This document shows, in pieces, positions 1 through 5,092 of a DNA stretch of 5,092 bases. Every line of letters starts with the position of its first letter. The stretch's first letter is position 1. This stretch comes from Porphyromonadaceae bacterium (GTDB lineage Bacteria; Bacteroidota; Bacteroidia; Bacteroidales; CAMTPD01). A program made the position numbers and the translations under genes. The notes beneath the pieces are model-generated. The model ran no database searches, was not told where the DNA came from, and worked only from the letters and a program-made list of their open reading frames with translations. The stretch lies in assembly GCA_003447595.1 (NCBI GenBank), contig DLYT01000082.1:1-5092 (forward strand), written 5' to 3'.

Positions 1-9
1 ATTCTTCCG

Positions 10-933
10 ATGACAATAGCACAAATTGAATACTTATTGGCAGTAGCCAATTACGGAAGCTTTTCGATCGCAGCCGAAAAATGCTTTATCACACAGCCCT
101 CACTGAGTGTACAAATCAAGAATCTTGAAGAGGAGTTGCAACTTACGTTGATAGATCGAAATCATAAACCTCCGGTTTTAACTGAAGCTGGAGTTGTAAT
201 CGTAAAGCAGGCTCGAGAAGCAATGGCTGCTTTCAAACGAATATCTGAAGAAGCACAAGCGATTCGCGGAGAAGTGAATGGTACGTTGCGCATCGGGATC
301 ATTCCGACGATCGCTCCATATATTGCCCACTTGTTTGTTCCTATCATGAGAAGCAAATACCCACAAGTGCATCTGCAAGTATCGGAAATGGTAACCAATG
401 ACATCATTAAGGCTTTACAAAAGGAAGAGTTGGATGTCGCTATTTGGGCCGAAGGTTTTGCGCCCGATTTTGTTCAGGAGGATTTTCTGATGCGCGATAA
501 TTTCTCGGCTTACTTATCTCCCGGACATCCGTTACTGGAAGAGGAAGCTATAGACTTAGCCACGCTCCCTTCGTCAGACCTACTGCTTCTTACCGATGGA
601 CATTGCTTTAGGAAGCAAGTTTTAAATTTATGTTCGCGTAAAAGGCAAGAAGATAGTTCGTTCGCCTTTGAATGCGGTTCACTGGAAACATTGATTCGCG
701 TTACGGCTTGCACCGGAGGTATAACTATCATTCCCGAAATTGCACTCCCGTACTTGAGCGAAGAGCAAATGAAAAATATTAGACCTATCAAACAGGCTAA
801 TGCTTTTCGTATAATTACGCTTGCAACCAATAAGCATTTCGTGAAAAAAGGTCTGCTTAATGCGCTAAAGGAGTCGATTCAAGAAGCTTTGAAAAAACAA
901 CGTATCGAGCGTAATGCTGAAAAAGAAGCTTAA
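10..933 (+). CDS. oxyR: Peroxide-sensing LysR-family regulator OxyR
   Basis: This 307-residue protein (E. coli OxyR has 305) is a cytoplasmic transcription factor that senses hydrogen peroxide and switches on defence genes. An N-terminal winged helix-turn-helix lies at about residues 1-60 (EYLLAVANYGSFSIAAEKC, then TQPSLSVQIKNLEEEL), followed by a linker helix and a LysR substrate-binding domain from about residue 90. The OxyR signature is GHCFRKQVLNLC at 197-208. It places cysteines at 199 and 208, the residues that form the regulatory disulfide in E. coli, and His198 and Arg201 are also present. Thr100 (GIIPT) and Thr129, reported to help hold peroxide in studied OxyR proteins, are conserved. 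One difference is Lys202, where E. coli has Asp. The start aligns with the E. coli N-terminus, although the frame stays open to the window edge. Only nine bases lie upstream, so its promoter cannot be judged. yaaA follows 62 bases later on the same strand and may be co-transcribed. Confidence 0.94.
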   Translation: MTIAQIEYLLAVANYGSFSIAAEKCFITQPSLSVQIKNLEEELQLTLIDRNHKPPVLTEAGVVIVKQAREAMAAFKRISEEAQAIRGEVNGTLRIGIIPTIAPYIAHLFVPIMRSKYPQVHLQVSEMVTNDIIKALQKEELDVAIWAEGFAPDFVQEDFLMRDNFSAYLSPGHPLLEEEAIDLATLPSSDLLLLTDGHCFRKQVLNLCSRKRQEDSSFAFECGSLETLIRVTACTGGITIIPEIALPYLSEEQMKNIRPIKQANAFRIITLATNKHFVKKGLLNALKESIQEALKKQRIERNAEKEA

Positions 934-980
934 TTTACCTTCCTTTTATTGCTGTTCGTTGTTTCTATATAGGTCACACT

Positions 981-985
981 AAAGG
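981..985 (+). promoter_or_regulatory. Possible ribosome binding site of yaaA
   Basis: AAAGG lies 10 bases before the yaaA ATG and matches part of the Shine-Dalgarno consensus. It is the only such match in the 62-base gap after oxyR. Bacteroidota often initiate without strong Shine-Dalgarno pairing, so this is suggestive only. I see no clear TAnnTTTG promoter box in this gap, which slightly favours read-through from oxyR. Confidence 0.35.
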
Positions 986-995
986 TTTTTCATTT

Positions 996-1760
996 ATGAT
1001 TACAATTATATCTCCGGCTAAAACGCAGGATTTTGATTCTGCTATTCCGACTAAAATAGAGCAAACACCTTTGCTTTATCCGAATGAGGCAAATGAATTG
1101 ATGGAACATCTTCAACATTTGTCGACTGAGGAGATTGGGAAGCTTATGAAAATAAGCCCTGCTCTTTCTCGTCTCAACTATGAAAGATATCAGACATTTC
1201 AACATCCCGAAGCACCTGTAAGGCAAGCGATCTTTGCATACATGGGCGATGTATACGACGGACTTCAAGCAAAAGAACTTTCTGCTAAAGCTTTGAGATT
1301 TGCTCAAAACCATTTACGCATCGTATCGGGTCTTTACGGAATGTTACGTCCTTTGGACGGAATAAGACCTTATCGACTCGAAATGGCGATTAAGCTTGAA
1401 AACGACAAAGGCAAAACGCTTTATGACTTTTGGAAAACAAAGCTTACGCAACAGATTGATCAAGAATTGCAAGAGGGCAATAATGTATTGGTAAATCTTA
1501 CCTCTGATGAATACTGGAAAGCTATTGATAAAAAGGCGTTGAATAAGAATGTACGGATTATCATTCCACAGTTTAAAGAGCAGCGTGGTAACGAGTATAA
1601 AATGATTACCTTATATGCAAAGCAAGCTCGAGGTATGATGACAAGGTTTATTATGGAGCATCAAATTGACAATCCTGAACTAATCAAAGATTTTAATCTT
1701 GCAGGATATGGATATAGTGAAGAGCTTTCGACAGAAGAAAAATGGGTATTCGTCAGATAA
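996..1760 (+). CDS. yaaA: Peroxide stress protein YaaA (UPF0246/DUF328)
   Basis: This 254-residue protein is a full-length YaaA (E. coli about 258). It is cytoplasmic, without signal peptide or membrane segments. In E. coli YaaA is induced by OxyR and lowers free intracellular iron under hydrogen peroxide stress, limiting Fenton damage to DNA and protein; its fold has been linked to DNA binding. Family motifs seen in order are ISPAKT (5-10), GDVYDGL (84-90), SGLYGMLRPLDGIRPYRLEM (111-130), NLTSDEY (167-173) and YAKQARGMMTRFI (207-219), ending in the usual aromatic-rich tail (WVFVR). The ATG at 996 is chosen because ISPAKT must sit at the extreme N-terminus. The gene directly follows oxyR, which fits a peroxide-response role. 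Its last five sense codons before the final Arg double as one arm of a terminator hairpin. The family assignment is secure; the exact biochemical activity is not settled for the family. Confidence 0.94.
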   Translation: MITIISPAKTQDFDSAIPTKIEQTPLLYPNEANELMEHLQHLSTEEIGKLMKISPALSRLNYERYQTFQHPEAPVRQAIFAYMGDVYDGLQAKELSAKALRFAQNHLRIVSGLYGMLRPLDGIRPYRLEMAIKLENDKGKTLYDFWKTKLTQQIDQELQEGNNVLVNLTSDEYWKAIDKKALNKNVRIIIPQFKEQRGNEYKMITLYAKQARGMMTRFIMEHQIDNPELIKDFNLAGYGYSEELSTEEKWVFVR

Positions 1761-1780
1761 GACGAATACCCATTTCTTTT
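1740..1780. terminator. Bidirectional terminator overlapping the yaaA 3' end
   Basis: A perfect 15-bp inverted repeat has arms AAATGGGTATTCGTC (1740-1754) and GACGAATACCCATTT (1761-1775) around a six-base loop, AGATAA. On the plus strand the stem is followed by CTTTT (T-rich 1773-1780). On the minus strand it is followed by TTTTTCTTCTGT (complement of 1742-1731). It can therefore end both yaaA and the convergent pldA, whose stop codon lies 28 bases away. The left arm is exactly five yaaA codons (Lys-Trp-Val-Phe-Val), and the loop holds the last Arg codon and the stop. This is an inference from structure; no termination data are available. Confidence 0.87.
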
Positions 1781-1803
1781 ACAATCCTGTTTTCAACATA
1801 CAG

Positions 1804-2700
1804 CTAGTAGATCGAGAAGAACTGCGGACGAATGATGAGCCCGATACGCAGCATACTTTGATATTTATTGTAGTCGAGCAAATACTCTCCATATCCATTG
1901 TAATATTGTAGATATAAGTATTGATTCTGATTCTTGAACAACTTATAGCTGAGCCCTAATTGAATGTTTCCATTAAAATTGAACCCTCGACGTTTTACAA
2001 AGACCATTCCTGCGGTAAAACGATCACTCCAGTTATAGTTGGCAGATATTTGAAAGATACCGCTGTAATCTAGGATATCTTTATTGAGTCCTCCATCAAC
2101 AATTGGTAACCAAAACTTGGCTTGTACATCCCAATAACGATTCAACTGTAATCCGGCATACATAGATATTTTATTCCAACTTCTAGAAGCATCTCCATCT
2201 CTACCATTCGATTCATGCTCCAATTGAAAATATGAAAATCCAATCACCTTATCTTTATGAATGATCATTCTACCTAATCCAATTCCGGGATTGAAGTTCA
2301 TATCTTTCATGGGCATTGATTTCTCAAAGACATTCCAAATAACCTTTTGAGTATAGGTCAAGTAAAGATATGTATTAAACGGTAGTATACTTTTTGTTAA
2401 ACGTTGACTGATACTTATTTGAAACTTTACATTCGAATTCTCTTTCGTCGGTTTAGTTCCTAATGGAGCTCCAACCAAAAAGTAGTTGTCTTTAAACAAT
2501 GTAAAGTAAGGCCGCTTATCCATTTCTCTTCGCACACTATCCGGATTATAGTACGCAGTTGTATCGCTAAAAGGTATTAATATGTCTTTTAGTTTTGGAG
2601 GTGGAGCCAACTCTGTTTGATCTTTGGTAATAATCTCTTGGGCAGATATTAAATTTGAAATAATAAAAGCAGATAATATTAAAATAATAGCCTTTCGCAT
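1804..2700 (-). CDS. pldA: Outer-membrane phospholipase A1 (OMPLA)
   Basis: Counted from the ATG at 2700, this is a 298-residue protein. An earlier in-frame TTG at 2724 exists, but the ATG puts a classic signal peptide first (MRKAIILILSAFIISNLISA, cleavage before QE). OMPLA is a beta-barrel enzyme that hydrolyses phospholipids misplaced in the outer leaflet of the outer membrane; in E. coli it is active as a calcium-dependent dimer. The catalytic stretch HESNGRDGDASRSWN (162-176) matches E. coli OMPLA with identical spacing: His162, Ser164 and Asn176 correspond to the His142/Ser144/Asn156 triad, and Arg167 and Ser172 to the calcium-site residues. Other family landmarks are YTQK (116-119), the DMNFNP segment and NGYGEYLLDYN near the C-terminus. 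The chain ends in an aromatic residue (Tyr), as barrel proteins usually do. It is convergent with yaaA and divergent from the DUF3859-like gene, so it is its own transcription unit. Confidence 0.93.
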   Translation of the reverse strand: MRKAIILILSAFIISNLISAQEIITKDQTELAPPPKLKDILIPFSDTTAYYNPDSVRREMDKRPYFTLFKDNYFLVGAPLGTKPTKENSNVKFQISISQRLTKSILPFNTYLYLTYTQKVIWNVFEKSMPMKDMNFNPGIGLGRMIIHKDKVIGFSYFQLEHESNGRDGDASRSWNKISMYAGLQLNRYWDVQAKFWLPIVDGGLNKDILDYSGIFQISANYNWSDRFTAGMVFVKRRGFNFNGNIQLGLSYKLFKNQNQYLYLQYYNGYGEYLLDYNKYQSMLRIGLIIRPQFFSIY

Positions 2701-2738
2701 AAAAATCGAAGATTTAGAATCCAAACTTTAAACATTAA

Positions 2739-2768
2739 CAAAAAGATAACAATCTAATAACAACGAAA
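2739..2768 (-). promoter_or_regulatory. Weak candidate promoter of pldA
   Basis: Read on the minus strand, TATCTTTTTG (2748 down to 2739) resembles the Bacteroidota -7 box TAnnTTTG, with two extra T residues before the final G. A TTTC (2768-2765) lies 16 bases upstream in place of the -33 TTTG, closer than usual. It would give a leader of roughly 30 bases before the ATG at 2700. The match is imperfect, so this is the best candidate rather than a firm call. Confidence 0.25.
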
Positions 2769-2799
2769 CAGTGTATAATTCCTATTAAAAGTCTTATTA

Positions 2800-2834
2800 T
2801 TTGTTTCAAACAAAAAAACCTGACTATATCTTTG
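2800..2834 (+). promoter_or_regulatory. Bacteroidota-type promoter of the DUF3859-like gene
   Basis: TATCTTTG at 2827-2834 is an exact match to the Bacteroidota -7 consensus TAnnTTTG. Upstream are TTTG at 2800-2803 (23-base gap) and TTTC at 2804-2807 (19-base gap), either of which could be the -33 element. If the last G is at -7, transcription would start at about 2841, which is the A of the ATG of the following gene. The -33 region also forms a 15-base palindrome, TTTGTTT-C-AAACAAA (2800-2814), which could be an operator or chance in AT-rich DNA. Confidence 0.55.
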
Positions 2835-2840
2835 TATTCT

Positions 2841-3251
2841 ATGGCAAAGAAAAAGATTGAAATAAAGATGCAAAGCTATGGGATCTACACACAATGGGAC
2901 CGTGGTTCTAAGGCTTTACCTAAAATAAAGAAACATACATTGCTAGTTCCTGCCATCATAGATATTGAGTTTGGCTATATACTTAAGATTACGGGAGCGA
3001 AGGGTAAATTGATCGAATTCGAAATGGAGCATCCGCCATTTACAGATGATGAAGGAAATATCCGTCCTACCTTTACAGGCGAACATTATATCAATGGAAA
3101 CGATTGGCAGTTTTTTCTTGGAGATACAATCTGGGCTCCAATTGAAGATAAAGTAGGCATATGGACACTTATCACTTATCTCGATGGAAAAGAAATAGCT
3201 CGTAAAAGCTTCGAGGTCTATTTACCAAGCGAGGATGATCTGCTTCTGTAA
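2841..3251 (+). CDS. DUF3859-like small protein of unknown function
   Basis: This 136-residue protein begins MAKKKIEIKM, has no signal peptide or hydrophobic segment, and ends in an acidic-hydrophobic tail (EDDLLL), so it should be cytoplasmic. From memory it resembles the DUF3859 family, whose function is unknown; I cannot confirm this without a profile search. Recognisable blocks are SYGIYTQWDRGSKALPK (12-28), EMEHPPFTD (61-69), FTGEHYING (78-86) and FFLGDTIWAPIEDKVGIWTL (91-110). Repeated beta-prone stretches and the late VGIWTL...DGKEIARKSFEV pattern suggest a small beta-sandwich fold; that is inference. The ATG at 2841 is preferred over an in-frame TTG at 2832, because that TTG lies inside the exact -7 promoter box. 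The gene stands alone: divergent from pldA and convergent with the M48 protease. Base composition resembles its neighbours. Confidence 0.7.
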   Translation: MAKKKIEIKMQSYGIYTQWDRGSKALPKIKKHTLLVPAIIDIEFGYILKITGAKGKLIEFEMEHPPFTDDEGNIRPTFTGEHYINGNDWQFFLGDTIWAPIEDKVGIWTLITYLDGKEIARKSFEVYLPSEDDLLL

Positions 3252-3281
3252 ATGCAATTCATTTAGTTAAAGCATAAAAAG

Positions 3282-3332
3282 CGACCAAGCTTGTTTGAAT
3301 ATACAAACAAACTTGGTCGTTTATTTCATTTT
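3282..3332. terminator. Bidirectional terminator between convergent genes
   Basis: Arms CGACCAAGCTTGTTTG (3282-3297) and CAAACAAACTTGGTCG (3304-3319) pair over 16 positions with a single C-A mismatch, around the six-base loop AATATA. TTTATTTCATTTT follows on the plus strand. The A-rich stretch before the stem (ATAAAAAG) gives a CTTTTTAT tail on the minus strand. The hairpin sits 30 bases after the DUF3859-like stop and 11 bases beyond the stop codon of the M48 protease gene, so it probably serves both. The plus-strand T-tract runs into the protease stop codon. Confidence 0.87.
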
Positions 3333-4281
3333 AGAATGTCCATTTTTCAGAAGTCTTCATTGGCTTCTTCTCTGTTGATCCCCCTTGCTTATCGGGTGTG
3401 CTTTGTTTCTTTACTGTAGGTATGGGTTGCGAATTACCATGCACGTTCATCTGTGAATTATATCCGGGTTTAATTCCTTGCTGCTGCAACCACGTCTCTA
3501 CTTCCGGAATACTTTCTTTAAGTTTTGCGATACGACTAGCATCGGATGGGTGTGTACTCATAAATTCGGCTGTTTTAGGAGAACCTGAACTTGCCATCTT
3601 TTGCCAGAAAGTTAACGCAGCATGCGGGTCATAACCTGCCAGTCCCATAAATACTAATCCCATGAAATCGGCTTCGTATTCATGCTTGCGAGAATAAGGA
3701 AGCATAACACCGTATTGAGACCCTAACCCGTAAACGGTTCCCGCCGCAGCTTGAACAATATCTGATGAGCCTGATAATGCTGCTCCCAAAATAGATGCTC
3801 CATATTGAGACATTACTTGCTGACTCATTCGTTCATTTGCATGTTTTGCTACAGCATGGGCAACTTCGTGCCCAACAACCACTGCTAATTCATCATCGTT
3901 TGCGACCTGCGAAAGTAAACCTGTATAAACAACAATCTTTCCGCCAGGCATACAGAATGCATTTACTTGCGGATCATCGACCAATTTAAATTCCCATTGA
4001 TAATTGGGAATCTCTGATTCCAATCCATTTATTCGCAGGTAACTTTCTGTAGCATCCGCAATGCGTTTTCCTACTCGTGTTACTTGTGCCGATTTGGTTC
4101 CATCCTTAGATAGCTTTGCCCCTTTTATAAATTGGTTGTATTGCTGAAAGCTTGATGTCAACACATCCTTATCTGAGACTAACAATACTTGTTTACGCCC
4201 TGTGACAGGAACACTACTACAACTACACATCACAGCCAATCCAAGGCATGCGCCTACAATATATTTCTTCATAATCTTCAT
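3331..4281 (-). CDS. M48-family zinc metalloprotease lipoprotein (LoiP/BepA-like)
   Basis: This 316-residue protein is a membrane-anchored zinc peptidase. A hydrophobic signal sequence (about 6-19) ends in MCSC, so Cys21 is the likely lipidated residue, with Cys19 as an alternative. Maturation would put it in the periplasm, probably on the outer membrane. The catalytic motif HEVAH (138-142) supplies two zinc ligands and the catalytic Glu139; Glu201 in EYEAD (201-205) is the expected third ligand. NAFCMPGG (107-114) is the usual substrate-side strand. His244 in THPSDASRI matches the histidine that, in E. coli BepA, also binds zinc and gates activity. E. coli BepA has a TPR domain that is absent here, so the domain plan is nearer LoiP (about 250 residues). 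An additional hydrophilic tail (about 273-316) is rich in Lys, Gln, Ser, Thr and Pro. E. coli relatives degrade misassembled outer-membrane proteins; that role here is inferred. The start could also be Met4 (4272). Confidence 0.93.
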   Translation of the reverse strand: MKIMKKYIVGACLGLAVMCSCSSVPVTGRKQVLLVSDKDVLTSSFQQYNQFIKGAKLSKDGTKSAQVTRVGKRIADATESYLRINGLESEIPNYQWEFKLVDDPQVNAFCMPGGKIVVYTGLLSQVANDDELAVVVGHEVAHAVAKHANERMSQQVMSQYGASILGAALSGSSDIVQAAAGTVYGLGSQYGVMLPYSRKHEYEADFMGLVFMGLAGYDPHAALTFWQKMASSGSPKTAEFMSTHPSDASRIAKLKESIPEVETWLQQQGIKPGYNSQMNVHGNSQPIPTVKKQSTPDKQGGSTEKKPMKTSEKWTF

Positions 4282-4301
4282 TTAATATCCAAATTAATGC
4301 A

Positions 4302-4309
4302 CAAATCTA
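4302..4309 (-). promoter_or_regulatory. Candidate -7 box for the M48 protease gene
   Basis: On the minus strand TAGATTTG (4309 down to 4302) is an exact match to TAnnTTTG. It predicts a start near 4295 and a leader of about 14 bases before the ATG at 4281. I find no TTTG at the expected -33 distance, so support rests on the -7 box and its position alone. Confidence 0.45.
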
Positions 4310-4433
4310 TAAAATTAAGTTGTATCCATATTTAATGCATGAAGATTTTACACCTTCACCTGTTGCTCCATTTCATTTATTATTTTAGAACCAATTGATT
4401 TAAATGAATGTTTTTCAATTGAATTGTATTTGA

Positions 4434-5092
4434 ATGAGAAGACTATTCCTAATATATTTATGCTTCTTTCTGTTATTTGATCAACTCAAAGCTCAAAAGC
4501 AAGAACCAACCATTCCGCTAACGCTATCGGAAGCCATTGAACTTGCCCGCAAATTTGCAACAGAGGCTACCAATGCACAACATGAATTCAGAACAGAGTA
4601 TTGGAACTATAAAGCATCCGAAGCAACGTTCTTACCCATCCTCTCTCTAAGTTCAAATCCGAATCTAAATAGATCTATTAGTAAAATAACTCAACCCGAT
4701 GGCTCTGAGAAGTTCATCGATCAAAATATTTTATCAACCGATGTAACACTTACCGCAAGTCAAAACATAAAATTTACAGGAGGTAATCTCTTTTTAAAAT
4801 CTTCGATTCAAAACCTCTATCAGTTTAAACATACAAATACTACTTTCCAAACCGTTCCGATACAAATAGGTTACACTCAAGATCTCTTCGGATATAATGA
4901 TTTAAAGTGGCAAAATAAGGTCACCCCATTAAAATATGAAGAAGCAAAGAAAAGGTATCTCGAAACACTTGAATTTGTTACACTTGTTGCGATCAGCAAA
5001 TATTTTAATCTAGCTGTAGCTCAATCCAATCTATCCATTGCTCAAACAAACTTTAATGTTGCCGATTCGCTTTATACCTTAGCAGAAGATGC
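4434..5092 (+). CDS. TolC-family outer-membrane efflux protein, 5' part only
   Basis: The frame is open from the ATG at 4434 to the window edge: 219 complete codons and two bases, with no stop. Since TolC-family proteins usually have about 420-500 residues, roughly half is shown. These proteins trimerise into an outer-membrane beta-barrel with a long periplasmic alpha-helical tunnel, and export drugs or other substrates with an inner-membrane pump and an adaptor. Residues 1-20 form a signal peptide (MRRLFLIYLCFFLLFDQLKA, cleavage before Gln21). LTLSEAIELA (29-38) is the typical start of the mature family domain, followed by a helix to FLPILSLSSN, strand-like segments (GGNLFLKSS; VPIQIGYTQDLFGYN), and a long helix (about 155-219) with the usual ISKYFNLAVAQSNLSIAQTN pattern. 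No efflux partners are visible; they would have to lie to the right of the window. The substrate cannot be judged. Confidence 0.9.
   Translation, partial: MRRLFLIYLCFFLLFDQLKAQKQEPTIPLTLSEAIELARKFATEATNAQHEFRTEYWNYKASEATFLPILSLSSNPNLNRSISKITQPDGSEKFIDQNILSTDVTLTASQNIKFTGGNLFLKSSIQNLYQFKHTNTTFQTVPIQIGYTQDLFGYNDLKWQNKVTPLKYEEAKKRYLETLEFVTLVAISKYFNLAVAQSNLSIAQTNFNVADSLYTLAED

Noticed and set aside
510..830. Minus-strand open frame opposite the oxyR effector domain
   Set aside because: It is antisense to the conserved OxyR redox region and has no recognisable domain or start signal.
965..972. Palindrome CTATATAG upstream of yaaA, resembling OxyR half-site letters (ATAG...CTAT)
   Set aside because: The E. 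coli OxyR site needs four spaced ATAG/CTAT-like elements over about 37 bases. Here there is only one compact 8-base palindrome and no matching second half nearby.
990..1313. Minus-strand open frame of about 107 codons opposite yaaA
   Set aside because: It lies wholly within a confidently identified gene, encodes a composition typical of antisense frames, and shows no family motif.
1699..1911. Plus-strand open frame spanning the yaaA end, the terminator and the pldA end
   Set aside because: It overlaps two real genes and runs through a strong terminator hairpin. No motif supports it.
2701..2724. Upstream TTG start adding eight residues to PldA
   Set aside because: The added residues (starting MDSKSSIF) would precede a complete signal peptide that begins naturally at the ATG at 2700.
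3398..3634. Plus-strand open frame opposite the M48 protease C-terminal part
   Set aside because: It is the antisense shadow of a conserved gene and lacks any recognisable family feature.
4425..4432. TGTATTTG just before the TolC-family ATG as a -7 promoter box
   Set aside because: One consensus base is wrong, and the implied transcription start would fall inside the coding sequence, after the ATG.

Overview
The window looks like chromosomal core sequence from a low-GC member of the Bacteroidota, most likely the order Bacteroidales. This rests on four things: promoter-like TAnnTTTG boxes in place of sigma70 -10/-35 pairs, weak or absent Shine-Dalgarno sequences, a DUF3859-like protein of a form I associate with Bacteroidales, and the style of the outer-membrane proteins. 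The species cannot be named from the sequence alone. I see no insertion sequence, phage gene, tRNA, rRNA, CRISPR array or other sign of recent transfer. All gaps between genes are under 160 bases.

Layout from left to right: (1) oxyR (10-933, +), a peroxide-sensing LysR-type regulator with both redox cysteines at the same residue numbers as in E. coli (199 and 208). (2) yaaA (996-1760, +), a peroxide-stress protein that belongs to the OxyR regulon in E. coli. (3) A perfect 15-bp hairpin that overlaps the last codons of yaaA and probably terminates transcription from both sides. (4) pldA (1804-2700, -), an outer-membrane phospholipase A1 with an intact catalytic motif. (5) A 140-bp divergent promoter region. 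(6) A small DUF3859-like protein (2841-3251, +), possibly made from a leaderless mRNA. (7) A second convergent, probably bidirectional, hairpin terminator. (8) An M48-family metalloprotease lipoprotein (3331-4281, -). (9) A 152-bp divergent intergenic region. (10) The 5' part of a TolC-type outer-membrane efflux protein (4434 to the window end, +), cut by the window edge.

Functionally there are two themes. oxyR and yaaA form a peroxide-defence pair: a sensor plus a protein that limits free-iron damage. The remaining recognised genes concern the outer membrane: PldA removes misplaced phospholipid, the M48 lipoprotein probably works in outer-membrane protein quality control, and the TolC-family protein forms an export channel. 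They lie on alternating strands in separate transcription units, so the shared theme is proximity, not an operon.

I did not find a convincing new biological system. The most distinctive points are the terminator built into the yaaA coding end, the predicted leaderless start of the DUF3859-like gene, and the conserved oxyR-yaaA pairing.
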